This document shows positions 43,064-52,160 of a stretch of 64,000 nt of DNA, piece by piece. Source of the stretch: Halorussus salinisoli (GTDB lineage: Archaea; Halobacteriota; Halobacteria; Halobacteriales; Haladaptataceae). The notes under the pieces were generated by a model. It was not told the origin of the DNA. It made no database searches and saw only the letters and a program-made list of their open reading frames with translations. The stretch covers positions 156,591-220,590 of the forward strand of contig SZNP01000009.1 of the NCBI GenBank assembly GCA_005239435.1. The letters are read 5' to 3'. Positions within the stretch are counted from its first letter, which is position 1. Each line of letters opens with the position of its first letter. The translations under genes and the position numbers were made by a program.

Positions 43064-44364
43064 GAGAGGACGTTGAGCGGTACCGCGAAGTCGGCGAGGA
43101 CAAGCGCCAAGACCTCGCGGACTTCATCCAGTACGGCGACCTCGGCCAGAGCCTCCCCGACGAGATAAACATCCCCATCAAGATCGTGGACCTGCCGGAG
43201 TTCGCCTACGACCAGATGGACAAGGGCGGCATCGGTCAGGGCGACCCCGACGTGGGCGACCCGGTGGGCGAGCCACAGCCACAACCCGGCGACGGCGACG
43301 AAGAGGGCGACCCGGGCGACGAGTCGGGCGAACACGACTACTACGAGATGGACCCCGAGGAGTTCGCCGAGGAACTGGACGACGAGTTGGGGCTGGATCT
43401 AGAGCCGAAGGGCAAGGAGGTCATCGAGGAGAAGGAAGGCGACTTCACCGACATGACCCGGACCGGCCCCGACTCCACCCTCGACTTCGAGCGCATGTTC
43501 AAGGAGGGGTTGAAGCGAAAGCTGGCGATGGACTTCGACCCCGACTTCCTCGAAGAGGTGCTGAAAATCGACGGGTGGGGACCGGACAGGACGTTCGACT
43601 GGGCGCGGGAGAACTCCATCAACGTCTCGAAACACTGGCTCGAAGAGGCCTACAGCCGGATTCCCGACGACGAGAAGACGACGTGGGACTCCATCGAGGA
43701 GGTAGAGGAGAACGTCACTCGCCGGAGCACGGCCCAGAAAATCAAGGAGGAGGGAATCACCCACGTCCCCTTCCGGAAGGAGGACGAACGCTATCGCTAC
43801 CCCGAAATCATCGAGGAGCGCGAGAAGAACGTGGTCGTCGTCAACATCCGGGACGTGTCGGGGTCGATGCGCGAGAAGAAGCGCGAGCTGGTCGAGCGAA
43901 CCTTCACGCCGCTGGACTGGTATCTGACCGGTAAGTACGACAACGCGGAGTTCGTCTACATCGCCCACGACGCCGAGGCGTGGGAGGTCGAACGCGACGA
44001 GTTCTTCGGCATCCGGTCGGGCGGCGGGACCAAGATCTCGTCGGCGTACGAACTCGCCGCGGCGATTCTGGACGAGCGCTACCCGTGGACCGACTGGAAC
44101 CGTTACGTGTTCGCGGCGGGCGACAGCGAGAACTCGCGGAACGACACCAGCGAGAACGTCGTGCCGCTGATGGAGGAGATTCCGGCGAACCTCCACGCCT
44201 ACGTCGAGACCCAACCCGACGGGAAGGCCATCAACGCGACCCACGCCGAAGAGGTCGAGGAACACTTCGGCGAGTCGTCGGAGGTGGCGGTCAGCTACGT
44301 CAACAGTCCGGAGGACGTGACCGACGCCATCTACGAAATCCTGAGTACGGAGGCCGAATCATGA
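43054..44364 (+). CDS. YhbH/YeaH family (DUF444) VWA-like protein
   Basis: 436 aa. Seen: N-terminal helix [25 protein letters not shown], a Pro/Gly/Glu linker (about 70-105), and a von Willebrand A-like domain with MIDAS motif DVSGSM (Asp267-x-Ser269-x-Ser271), then [17 protein letters not shown] and [15 protein letters not shown]. Partner of PrkA in bacteria (YeaH, YhbH). ATG overlaps the kinase 2 end by ten bases; the stop overlaps the SpoVR ATG. Probably a scaffold or substrate of the kinases. Confidence 0.93.
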   Translation: MGLREDVERYREVGEDKRQDLADFIQYGDLGQSLPDEINIPIKIVDLPEFAYDQMDKGGIGQGDPDVGDPVGEPQPQPGDGDEEGDPGDESGEHDYYEMDPEEFAEELDDELGLDLEPKGKEVIEEKEGDFTDMTRTGPDSTLDFERMFKEGLKRKLAMDFDPDFLEEVLKIDGWGPDRTFDWARENSINVSKHWLEEAYSRIPDDEKTTWDSIEEVEENVTRRSTAQKIKEEGITHVPFRKEDERYRYPEIIEEREKNVVVVNIRDVSGSMREKKRELVERTFTPLDWYLTGKYDNAEFVYIAHDAEAWEVERDEFFGIRSGGGTKISSAYELAAAILDERYPWTDWNRYVFAAGDSENSRNDTSENVVPLMEEIPANLHAYVETQPDGKAINATHAEEVEEHFGESSEVAVSYVNSPEDVTDAIYEILSTEAES

Positions 44365-46346
44365 GAGAACGACCCCGAACCAAGCAGGCGGCGGAACCGC
44401 TTCAGGAACCGGCCGAGGAGGCCCGGAATCTGGCCCACAAGCTGGGTCTCGACCCCTACGACGTGAACTACTGGGTGGTCGATTACGACGAGATGAACGA
44501 ACTCATCGCGTACAACGGGTTCCAGGAGCGATATCCCCACTGGCGGTGGGGGATGCAGTACGACCGCCAGCAGAAGCAGGGCCAGTACACCGGCGGGAAG
44601 GCGTTCGAGATCGTCATCAACGACGACCCCTCTCACGCCTTCCTGCAGGAGTCCAACGCTATCGCCGACCAGAAGGCGGTCATCACCCACGTCGAGGCCC
44701 ACGCCGACTTCTTCGCCAAGAACCGGTGGTACCGGATGTTCGCCGACGAGTTGGACGCCGCGGCGATGCTGGAGCGCCACGCCCGGCGCATCGAGGAGTA
44801 CATGGCCGACCCCGAAATCGACCGCGAGGCGGTCGAAGAGTGGATAGACAGCGTGCTGTGTCTGGAGGACAACATCGACCAGCACGAACCGTTCAAGCGC
44901 CAGTTCGAGCGCAAGGACGACGACGAGGACGACCTCGGCGACGACGAGTTGGCAGAGAAGCTAGACGAGATGGACCTATCGGACGAGGTGAAACAGCAGG
45001 TGTTCGACGAGGAGTGGATGGACGAGCAGGCCGACGCCGCGGAGTTGGAGGAACCCGAGAAGGACGTGCTGGCGTTCCTCCGGGACCACGGCAAGGCCTA
45101 CGACGACGAGTCGGGCAAGGCCGAGGAAATGACCGAGTGGCAGAAGGAGATTCTGGAGATGCTCCGGGCCGAATCGTACTACTTCGCGGCCCAGAAGCTC
45201 ACGAAGGTGATGAACGAGGGGTGGGCCGCCTACTGGGAGTCGATGATGATGGGCGAGGAGGCGTTCGCGGGCGACGACGAGTTCCTGAGCTACGCCGACC
45301 ACCAAGCGAGAGTCCTCAACTCGCCCGGTCTCAACCCCTACCAGCTCGGCAAGGAGCTCTGGGAGTACATCGAGAACACCGAGAACCGCCGGGAGGTGGC
45401 CCGAAAGCTCCTGCGCGTCGAGGGAATCACGTGGCGCAACTTCCACGACACGGTGAACTTCGAGCAGGTGCAGGACCTGCTCGCGCCCGACCCAAGAATC
45501 GACGCCGTAGACCCCGAGAACCTGGACGAGTTGGACTCCCTCGTGCCGGAGAAGGTAGACGGCGAGAGTCTGGAGCGAGCGAAGGACGGCGAGATAGACG
45601 TGGTGCGGTACCCGTGGAAGCTACTGACCTACGACGGCCTCGCGGAGCGCCACTTCTCGCTGTGCAAGCGCCAGAACCGCGGGTTCATCCGGTCGGTCTC
45701 CCAACAGGACCTGGAGCAGTTCGCGCGCTACATCGTGGACGACGCCCGGTACGACTCGGTCGAGGAGGCGCTCGCGGACGTGGACTACACCACCGGCTGG
45801 GACAAGATGCGGGAAGTCCGCGAGAGCAACAACGACGTGACCTTCCTCGACAGCTATCTGACTCAGGAGTTCGTCAACGACAACCAGTACTTCACCTACG
45901 AGTTCAGTCAGACCACGGGCGACTACCGGGTCGCCAGCACGGACTACGAGGACGTGAAGAAGAAACTGATGCTCCAGTTCACCAACTTCGGCAAGCCGAC
46001 CATCGCGGTGTACGACGGCAACTACAACAATCGCAACGAGTTGCTCCTCGGCCACCACTACAACGGCGTGATGCTCGACATCGAGCAGGCCAAGCGCACC
46101 CTGGAGCGCGTGTTCGACCTCTGGGGCCGTCCGGTGAACCTCAAGACCATCGTGAAGGAGGTGGACGATAGGGACGCCGAAATCGCACGGCGGCGTGACC
46201 GCGAACCCGAACCCGAGGAGGTCGGGAAACTCCTGCGATACGACGGCGAGCAGTTCACGATGGAGGACCTGCCGTGGAACGAAGTCGAGGACATCGCGGC
46301 GACCGAAGTCGATTACGACACCAAGCCGGAAGACTGGCTAGCGTAA
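44361..46346 (+). CDS. SpoVR/YcgB family protein
   Basis: 661 aa. SpoVR is needed for spore cortex in Bacillus; YcgB is its Gram-negative homologue, a stress-regulated partner of YeaG/YeaH. Seen: [38 protein letters not shown] start, the conserved [28 protein letters not shown] (HEGWA-like), [18 protein letters not shown] and [16 protein letters not shown]. An extra acidic stretch around 185-240 is halophile-typical. ATGA overlap with the previous gene. Last gene of the operon. Confidence 0.94.
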   Translation: MRERPRTKQAAEPLQEPAEEARNLAHKLGLDPYDVNYWVVDYDEMNELIAYNGFQERYPHWRWGMQYDRQQKQGQYTGGKAFEIVINDDPSHAFLQESNAIADQKAVITHVEAHADFFAKNRWYRMFADELDAAAMLERHARRIEEYMADPEIDREAVEEWIDSVLCLEDNIDQHEPFKRQFERKDDDEDDLGDDELAEKLDEMDLSDEVKQQVFDEEWMDEQADAAELEEPEKDVLAFLRDHGKAYDDESGKAEEMTEWQKEILEMLRAESYYFAAQKLTKVMNEGWAAYWESMMMGEEAFAGDDEFLSYADHQARVLNSPGLNPYQLGKELWEYIENTENRREVARKLLRVEGITWRNFHDTVNFEQVQDLLAPDPRIDAVDPENLDELDSLVPEKVDGESLERAKDGEIDVVRYPWKLLTYDGLAERHFSLCKRQNRGFIRSVSQQDLEQFARYIVDDARYDSVEEALADVDYTTGWDKMREVRESNNDVTFLDSYLTQEFVNDNQYFTYEFSQTTGDYRVASTDYEDVKKKLMLQFTNFGKPTIAVYDGNYNNRNELLLGHHYNGVMLDIEQAKRTLERVFDLWGRPVNLKTIVKEVDDRDAEIARRRDREPEPEEVGKLLRYDGEQFTMEDLPWNEVEDIAATEVDYDTKPEDWLA

Positions 46347-46380
46347 TCGAGATTCGGGCAACCAGCCATCTCGAGGGGAC

Positions 46381-46863
46381 TTACTCGATCTGCGACAGCG
46401 CTTCCTCGACTTCGACGTAATCGAGGGACGTCGTACGTTCTGCGCGGATGAGGTTCTCGTCGTTGATTTCGAGAGCGAGTTCGTCCATCTGTTCTGCGAC
46501 GTGCGTAATGTCCTCGTCTTCGGCCCCGTACATCTTGATGAGGAGGTTGCGTTCGCCCGTCATCAGTTCGGTCACCTCGACCACTTGTGGGAGAGCGAGT
46601 GCTTCCACAGCAACCGCCGAGCGCTCGCTGATGCGTGCGGTACACGTGAACAGAAAATACAGGTCGAGTCCGGTCTGGTCGTGGTTGATGCTCGCCGTGT
46701 ATCCGGAGATGATACCGGCCTCCTCCAACCGTTCCATCCGGTTGTGGATGGTGTTGTCCGACACCCCCACCTCCTCCGCGAGTTCGAGTGCCGTGTACCG
46801 TGCGTTCTCCTGAAGCAGTCCGAGGAGTTGCTTGTCCACATCGTCGAGTTCGTACGACGCCAT
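46381..46863 (-). CDS. Lrp/AsnC family transcriptional regulator
   Basis: 160 aa. N-terminal winged helix-turn-helix (LDDVDKQLLGLLQENARYTALELAEEVGVSDNTIHNRMERLEEAGIISGYTA) and C-terminal RAM ligand-binding domain (VEALALPQVVEVTELMTGERNLLIKMYG). Full length. Ligand unknown; the C-terminal GxxD-type loop is changed. Convergent with the SpoVR gene (34-base gap). ATG at 46863. Confidence 0.92.
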   Translation of the reverse strand: MASYELDDVDKQLLGLLQENARYTALELAEEVGVSDNTIHNRMERLEEAGIISGYTASINHDQTGLDLYFLFTCTARISERSAVAVEALALPQVVEVTELMTGERNLLIKMYGAEDEDITHVAEQMDELALEINDENLIRAERTTSLDYVEVEEALSQIE

Positions 46864-47035
46864 ACCGAGTCAATCCGAGCCAACCCAATGAGCCTGTTGA
46901 TATTCCCCGCGATTAGGTGGTATGATTTCGATTTTTTAGCGTATCCTCGCTATCAGAGGGATAATTTGAATCCGTGAAGGACCCCTATATAAGGACGGAG
47001 CCACTAGGATGGATTCTCCACAGTATACAGAAGAG

Positions 47036-47084
47036 TACCTCGATATTCTAATTTTTTCTCGTAAGATAGGGATATATCGAGGTA
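47036..47084. promoter_or_regulatory. Inverted repeat upstream of the HalOD1 gene
   Basis: TACCTCGATAT (47036-47046) and ATATCGAGGTA (47074-47084) are perfect 11-base complements separated by 27 bases, ending about 40 bases before the GTG. It may be a regulator site pair or a hairpin. The spacer includes ATTTTTTC. Confidence 0.5.
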
Positions 47085-47095
47085 TCTGACCAAAA

Positions 47096-47105
47096 GTTTA
47101 TAACG
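47096..47105 (+). promoter_or_regulatory. TATA box of the HalOD1 gene
   Basis: GTTTATAACG lies about 26 bases before the GTG at 47126, consistent with a leaderless transcript beginning at the start codon. Confidence 0.5.
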
Positions 47106-47125
47106 TCAGGCGGCCTCGATTTGTT

Positions 47126-47419
47126 GTGAGCAATAGACTTTCCTCAGCGAAGTCGGCCCCCGCTTCCTTCGACAGTCACAGCGTGAGCGAAGCCGTAGTC
47201 ACCGCAGTCGCCGACGCGAAAGGCGTCTCGCCGGTGGCGGTCACCCCGCCGTTGTACGACGTCATCGACCCCGAGGCGCTGGAGGCGGTCGTGGCCAGCA
47301 TGACCAGCAGGCCCGACGAACCCGCGGGGCACGTCGAGTTCCCGTATAATGGCTTCAGAATCACCGTTACAGGGGATGGCCGGGTCTCAGTAACACCGAA
47401 CGAATCCCATCGACAGTAA
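47126..47419 (+). CDS. HalOD1 output-domain protein
   Basis: 97 aa from a GTG. Seen: SVSEAVVTAVADAKGVSPVAVTPPLYDVIDPEALEAVV, HVEFPYNGFRITVTGDGRVSVTP, the HalOD1 pattern. HalOD1 is an output domain of haloarchaeal signalling proteins and also occurs alone. No other domain is present, so it probably works through partners. Upstream TATA and inverted repeat as described. Confidence 0.88.
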   Translation: MSNRLSSAKSAPASFDSHSVSEAVVTAVADAKGVSPVAVTPPLYDVIDPEALEAVVASMTSRPDEPAGHVEFPYNGFRITVTGDGRVSVTPNESHRQ

Positions 47420-47543
47420 GCGGTCGTCGAGAAGTAACGTATACGGAAGAGACCGGAATTTTCGAAACTGTACTCGCTCCGTTCGGCACCGCAACTGCCT
47501 CACGCCTCGAACCTCCACCGATTCCTTCGCCCCTCTCGGTCGC

Positions 47544-48116
47544 TCACTCGGCGCGCCGAGTGAAGTTCCCGAGCAAGCGGTCGCCGAACGCCAGCACGAG
47601 GAGCGCGCCGACGAGGTTGAACGCGAGGTCCAGCAGGGTGTCTTTGGCGCTGTAGTGGACGAGCAGGGGTTCGATGCCGAGACGACGGCTGACCGCGTGG
47701 ATGGCGTATTCGAGGAGTTCCCAGACGAGACCGACGCAGACGATGGCCGCGAGGACGCGCGGTGTCGGGTCGCGGCCGCGCCGACGGGCGGCGGCGTGGA
47801 CGACTCCGCCGAAGAGCGTCGCCGAGAGGGTGTGGGTGACGTGGTCCCACCACCACGTGTCGTCGTAGGGTCCGAGCATCCCGACGGCGTGGGCGAGCAT
47901 GGCGATTCCGGCGTAGACCCGTTGCCACGGCCGGAACTCCACGTCGTACCAGCGTTCCACCAAGTCCGGGAGGTAGGTGGCCGCGAGTGCGAAGACGGCG
48001 TTCACGATAGCGCCCGGGTCCCGGCGGCGGAACCCCTCGCCGAACACCGCGACGAGTCCGCACCGGATACCGCGCTCGACCGTCCGCGCCACCGCGGTCC
48101 ACGTAGTCCGACTCAT
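47544..48116 (-). CDS. DUF2238-like membrane protein
   Basis: 190 aa, five or six hydrophobic segments. Seen: LVERWYDVEFRPWQRVYAGIAMLAHAVGM, WWWDHVTHTLSATLFGGVVHA, GLVWELLEYAIHA, YSAKDTLLDLAFNLVGALLVLAFGDRL. The D-H-x-x-H and the WExxE and DTxxDL motifs match the YjdF/DUF2238 fold of membrane proteins. The function is unknown; the family is sometimes placed near lipid or cell-envelope genes. ATG at 48116. Confidence 0.8.
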   Translation of the reverse strand: MSRTTWTAVARTVERGIRCGLVAVFGEGFRRRDPGAIVNAVFALAATYLPDLVERWYDVEFRPWQRVYAGIAMLAHAVGMLGPYDDTWWWDHVTHTLSATLFGGVVHAAARRRGRDPTPRVLAAIVCVGLVWELLEYAIHAVSRRLGIEPLLVHYSAKDTLLDLAFNLVGALLVLAFGDRLLGNFTRRAE

Positions 48117-48274
48117 GCGTGTCGGTGGACAGTACGGTACGGAAACGGGAAATAGGTTCGTCTACGCGATGGCTAGTTTCGTGGTGTCTACGTGCGTGAT
48201 GGTGGGTGCTGAACTACCGGGGGCGCGGTCGTTCGGCCAGTTTACCGAGGACGCGCTTGCTCGACCAGTCTACC

Positions 48275-48375
48275 GTCTGGTGTCCTCGTTCGCTTCGCTC
48301 ACGAGGGCTCGGAAGACGCGGTTCGTCTTCCGGCGGACTGAAAGGGGCCGGTCACGCGACCGGGCGGGGGCTTTC
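48275..48375 (-). repeat. Dispersed intergenic repeat family 2, copy 2
   Basis: Reverse complement of the 37426-37553 element without the extra GCGGCGC hairpin. Read on the minus strand: GAAAGCCCCCGCCCGGTCGC, GTGACCGGCCCCTTTC, GTCCGCCGGAAGACGAACCG, CGTCTTCC and CCCTCGTGAGCG. The Ser/Ala-looking frames here are not genes. It lies in the 564-base gap between the DUF2238 and amidohydrolase genes. Confidence 0.85.
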
Positions 48376-48440
48376 GAAACTAACACGACCGATGCTCACT
48401 ATCCGATTCTCACCGACGACCGCGAACGTGAGCGGCAGAG

Positions 48441-48610
48441 TAGCTAGCTACTCCTTGAGCCACGGAGTACCGCACAGCACCGCACCGCCCAGCACCGCGA
48501 CCGCGGGCCTCAAACCTCCCCAGCCTCCTCGTTCACTCCCTCCAGTCGCTCACTCGTCCCTCGCGCGCCGTGGCGCGACCTCGAACCGCGAGGTCGCGCC
48601 AGCACGCGCC
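48441..48610 (+). repeat. Dispersed intergenic repeat family 1, copy C
   Basis: TAGCTAGCTACTCCTTGAGC, a run of CCGCACAGCACCGCACC words, GCGGGCCTCAAACCTCCCC, CTCGTCCCTCGCGCG, then the 13-bp stem TGGCGCGACCTCG (48571-48583) / CGAGGTCGCGCCA (48589-48601) with loop AACCG, and GCACGCGCC. Closest to copy B. After it come two small palindromes, ATTTCCTTAGGAAAT near 48628 and GAACGAAATTCGTTC at 48657, the last probably ending the amidohydrolase transcript. Confidence 0.87.
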
Positions 48611-48680
48611 AAAAGTGAGCTTTTATTTCCTTAGGAAATGATAATACACCCTAAAGGAACGAAATTCGTTCTCTAGCTGG

Positions 48681-49883
48681 CTACCACGCGTACTCCTCGC
48701 GAGCGTCCACGTCGTCGCGGTCGGCGTCGTAGACTCGCTCGCCCTCCACGAACACCTGCTTTGCGTCCGAGTCCAACTCGAACATCGGGCCGTCCCAGAC
48801 CACGAGGTCGGCGTCCGTGCCCTCCTCGACGGTCCCCACGCGGTCCTCGATACCGAGAATCTCCGCCGGATTCCGCGTGACCGTCCGGAGCGCCACGTCC
48901 TTCGGCAGACCCTCCCGGACCGCGAGGCCGACGCACACGTCGAGATGCTCCTGGGGCAGGACCGGCGCGTCGGTCTGGATGGCGACCTTCACGCCCGCGT
49001 CGTGGAGGATGCCCGGCGTCTCGAAGGTGATGTTGCGGAGTTCGTACTTGCTGGCCGACGAGATGGTCGGGCCGACCACGGCGGGCACGTCGCGTTCCAC
49101 GAACTCCTCGGCGAGAACGTGGCCCTCGGTCGCGTGTTCGATGGAGAAGTCGTCGATGCCGAACTCGTCGGCGATGCGGAACACCGTAGCGATGTCGTCG
49201 GCACGGTGGGCGTGGACCCGGAGCGGCAGGTCGTCTTCGAGGACGCGCGCGAGGTTCTCCATCCCGAGGTCGCGCTCGAAGGGTTCGCCCTCCTCGCGCC
49301 TGTAGTCGCGCTCCGCGATGTAATCCTCGGCGTCCATCAGGGCTTGGCGGAGGGTCGCGGCCACGCCCGGCCGGGTCGAGGGCTGGCGGTCCTTCTCCTC
49401 GCCGTGGAACCGCTTGGGGTTCTCGCCGAAGGCGGCCTTCATGCCGTCCTCTCGCACGAGCATCCGGTCGGCCACGTCGCCGTAGGTCTTCATCGAGCAG
49501 ATGATGCCTCCGATTACGTTCGCGCTCCCCATCCGGGCCGAGACGGTCGTGACCCCGCCCTGAAACGCGTGCTTGAGTTCGTCGTCGCGGGGGTGGAAGC
49601 CGTCGAGCGCGTTGACGTGCGGGGTCACGGGGTCCGACACCTCGTTGACGTCGCCGTCCTCGGGTTCACCCCACTCGGCCATCCCGGCGTGACTGTGGGC
49701 GTCGACGAGGCCGGGCGTGACGTGGCGACCCCCCGCGTCGAACGCCTCGGCGTCCTCCGGAACTGCTATCTCCTCGTCGGTCCCGACCGCAGAAATCTCG
49801 CCGTCGTCGAGAACCACCGTGCTGCCCTCGATAGTCCCTCGCTCCGACACCGTGTGAACCGTACCATTGACGATTGCTCGCAT
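48681..49883 (-). CDS. Amidohydrolase (imidazolonepropionase-like)
   Basis: 400 aa metal-dependent hydrolase of the amidohydrolase superfamily. Seen: GRHVTPGLVDAHSHAG with the HxH pair, GGVTTVSARMGSANVIGGII, VHAHRADDI, a later His in FSIEHATEGH, and QTDAPVLPQEHLD with the Asp ligand, then LVVWDGPMFELDSDAKQVFVEGERVYD. The substrate is not predictable. The ATG at 49883 is preferred to an upstream in-frame start 17 codons earlier. Divergent from the S9 peptidase. Confidence 0.9.
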   Translation of the reverse strand: MRAIVNGTVHTVSERGTIEGSTVVLDDGEISAVGTDEEIAVPEDAEAFDAGGRHVTPGLVDAHSHAGMAEWGEPEDGDVNEVSDPVTPHVNALDGFHPRDDELKHAFQGGVTTVSARMGSANVIGGIICSMKTYGDVADRMLVREDGMKAAFGENPKRFHGEEKDRQPSTRPGVAATLRQALMDAEDYIAERDYRREEGEPFERDLGMENLARVLEDDLPLRVHAHRADDIATVFRIADEFGIDDFSIEHATEGHVLAEEFVERDVPAVVGPTISSASKYELRNITFETPGILHDAGVKVAIQTDAPVLPQEHLDVCVGLAVREGLPKDVALRTVTRNPAEILGIEDRVGTVEEGTDADLVVWDGPMFELDSDAKQVFVEGERVYDADRDDVDAREEYAW

Positions 49884-49988
49884 ACCACGAAGGTTCGAAA
49901 GCGGGGTGATGAGGGTTTCGATTCGATGTACCACCGTCGACTCGCCGCTACCCCGACACCTAAACCCGCGTCACGCGATACCACGGCC

Positions 49989-51869
49989 ATGTACCGACGC
50001 GACCTCCGCGACACCCGAACCGACGACCTGCTGGCCGACGCCGCGACCGCGGAGATGGCCGAGCAGGTCGTCCCGGAGCCAGAGGGGAATCGCCTCGCCT
50101 ACGCAGTGAGCAGGGAGCATCGCACCGACCTCTACCTCCGCGACGGCGACCAGACCCGGAAACTCACCAACAGAGGCGTCCTCGCCCAGCGATACACCCA
50201 CTTCGACCCGCGGTGGTTCGACTGGCACCCAGAGGGCGACGAAATCGCCTACGCGGGCGAGGGTGACGACGGTCTCTCCGTCTGGACCGTCGAGACCGAA
50301 ACCGGTGAGAAGACGCGCGTCACGAACCACGACGCGGCCGACTCGAACCCCCGATTCTCGCCCGACGGCGACGAGATCGCGTTCGTGACCGACAACTGGT
50401 CGCCGGGGTCGCTCGCGGTCGCCTCGGCCGACGGGGGCCGAGTCGAGGTCCTGTGCGACGACGAGTTCCTCTACGCCGACCCGCGGTGGGCCGACGACGA
50501 CACGCTCTACGCGGTCCGGACGCGCCACCGGGACCGGTCGGACCGCGCGAGCCAGGTCGTCCGGGTCTCTCGGAGCGGAGACGTCGAACCGATTTTCGCC
50601 AGCGATTCGGTCAACGCCTACGCGCCGCGGCCCCGGCCCGCCCCCGACTCCAGCACCGACACCGACGAAATCGCGTTCGTCCACGACGCCAGCGGTTTCG
50701 ACGCGATTTACCTCACCGGCCCCGACCGGGCCGAACCCGAGCAACTCCTCGCCGAGCGCGGCACCGACTTCGGCGCGCCAGCGTGGGACACCGCGGGCGA
50801 AACGCTCGCCGTCACCGCCACCCGGCAGGGCGACGTGAGCGTCCGAACCGTCGCACGGGAACCGGCGGGCGAGACCGCCACCCTGACCGACGAACCGGGC
50901 GACCGTTACTTCCCCGAGTGGCACGACGGGGACGTTCTCGCGGTCGCCGGAGGCCCCGCCACACCCCCGGAAATCCGCAATCTCTCGACCGGCGAGCGAG
51001 TCGCGGGCCGACCGCCCGCGGGACTCGACTCCCGGTTCGTGGACCCGGAGGAGATTTCCTACGAGTCGACCGGGGGCGTCGAGATTCACGCGATGGTCTA
51101 CCTCCCCGAGGGTAACGACGAGGCAGACCCAGACTCGATTCCCCTGCTCGTCCACCCCCACGGCGGCCCCACCTCGTTCGACGGCTACGAGTACAACTAC
51201 CGCGCCCAGTACTTCGCCGCGCAGGGGTTCGCCGTGATAGAGCCGAACTACCGGGGTTCCAGCGGTTTCGGCCGGGAGTTCCGGAATCGCAACGACTTCG
51301 CGTGGGGCGAGGGTGACCTGGACGACGTGGTGAACGCCGCCGACGCGCTCGCGGACGCCTACCCCGCGGTGGACCCCGACCGCGCGGGCATCTTCGGCGG
51401 GAGCGGCGGCGGCCTGATGACGGTGAACGCGCTCGGCAGAACCGACCGCTTCGACGCCGGAGCGGCCTTCTACGGGGTCTACGACTACGAGACCTTCGTG
51501 GACGACACCGACGACGTCGGTTGGCGACTCATGAAGCGCGAGCTGGGGTTCCCGGCGACCGACGTCGAGAACTACCGCGAGGCCAGTCCGATTCGGTCGG
51601 TCCCCGACGTCGACGCTCCGCTGCTGGTCCTCCACGGCGAGGAGGACGTGCGGGTTCCGCTCAGCCAGTCCGAGCAGTTGGTCGAGGAGTTGGAGAAGCA
51701 CGGAAAGACCTACGAGTTCCAGACCTACGAGGACGAGCCACACGGCTTCCTGAAACGCGAGAACGTCCTGGACGCCTACTCGCGGGTGGCCGACCTGTTC
51801 GCCAAGTACCTCGCAGTGGACCCCGACGACGGGAGCAGTCGGCCCCACCGGAAACAGGACGGCGAGTAG
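49989..51869 (+). CDS. S9 family prolyl-oligopeptidase-type peptidase
   Basis: 626 aa. N-terminal WD-like beta-propeller (DPRWFDWHPEGDEIAYAGEG, DSNPRFSPDGDEIAFVTDN) and C-terminal alpha/beta hydrolase. Catalytic triad visible: Ser472 in GGSGGG, Asp553 in HGEEDVRVP and His585 in DEPHGF. Usually cuts short peptides after Pro or acts as an acylaminoacyl peptidase. ATG at 49989. The long frame before it is coding-strand noise. Confidence 0.94.
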   Translation: MYRRDLRDTRTDDLLADAATAEMAEQVVPEPEGNRLAYAVSREHRTDLYLRDGDQTRKLTNRGVLAQRYTHFDPRWFDWHPEGDEIAYAGEGDDGLSVWTVETETGEKTRVTNHDAADSNPRFSPDGDEIAFVTDNWSPGSLAVASADGGRVEVLCDDEFLYADPRWADDDTLYAVRTRHRDRSDRASQVVRVSRSGDVEPIFASDSVNAYAPRPRPAPDSSTDTDEIAFVHDASGFDAIYLTGPDRAEPEQLLAERGTDFGAPAWDTAGETLAVTATRQGDVSVRTVAREPAGETATLTDEPGDRYFPEWHDGDVLAVAGGPATPPEIRNLSTGERVAGRPPAGLDSRFVDPEEISYESTGGVEIHAMVYLPEGNDEADPDSIPLLVHPHGGPTSFDGYEYNYRAQYFAAQGFAVIEPNYRGSSGFGREFRNRNDFAWGEGDLDDVVNAADALADAYPAVDPDRAGIFGGSGGGLMTVNALGRTDRFDAGAAFYGVYDYETFVDDTDDVGWRLMKRELGFPATDVENYREASPIRSVPDVDAPLLVLHGEEDVRVPLSQSEQLVEELEKHGKTYEFQTYEDEPHGFLKRENVLDAYSRVADLFAKYLAVDPDDGSSRPHRKQDGE

Positions 51870-52130
51870 ATCACTACGACGATAAACCGTTGTGAGTCGG
51901 GATTCACATCGACGCGTTTTGGGCGTCTAGGGTGGCTTCCGGTCCCGCTACCGACGACCCGGATGCTCCGCGAACTGACAGACGACGGGAGAACCTCGTC
52001 GTCTCACCTCGAACGCGCGATTTTATCTCCCGGCGAGTAGTCTACGGCGACTCTCCACCGAACAGTAATCAGACCGATAGCTCTGGATGTAAAAACTTTG
52101 ACGAACAGTCACGAATTCGGAAGGTCAATT

Positions 52131-52140
52131 CTTTAATACC
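52131..52140 (+). promoter_or_regulatory. TATA box of the geranylgeranyl reductase-like gene
   Basis: CTTTAATACC about 25 bases before the ATG at 52161, leaderless spacing. Confidence 0.5.
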
Positions 52141-52160
52141 AGGCGCGGAACCGTAGGGGT

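Noticed and set aside
49971-51848. 625-codon minus-strand frame opposite the S9 peptidase
   Set aside because: The S9 peptidase has its full catalytic triad on the plus strand.
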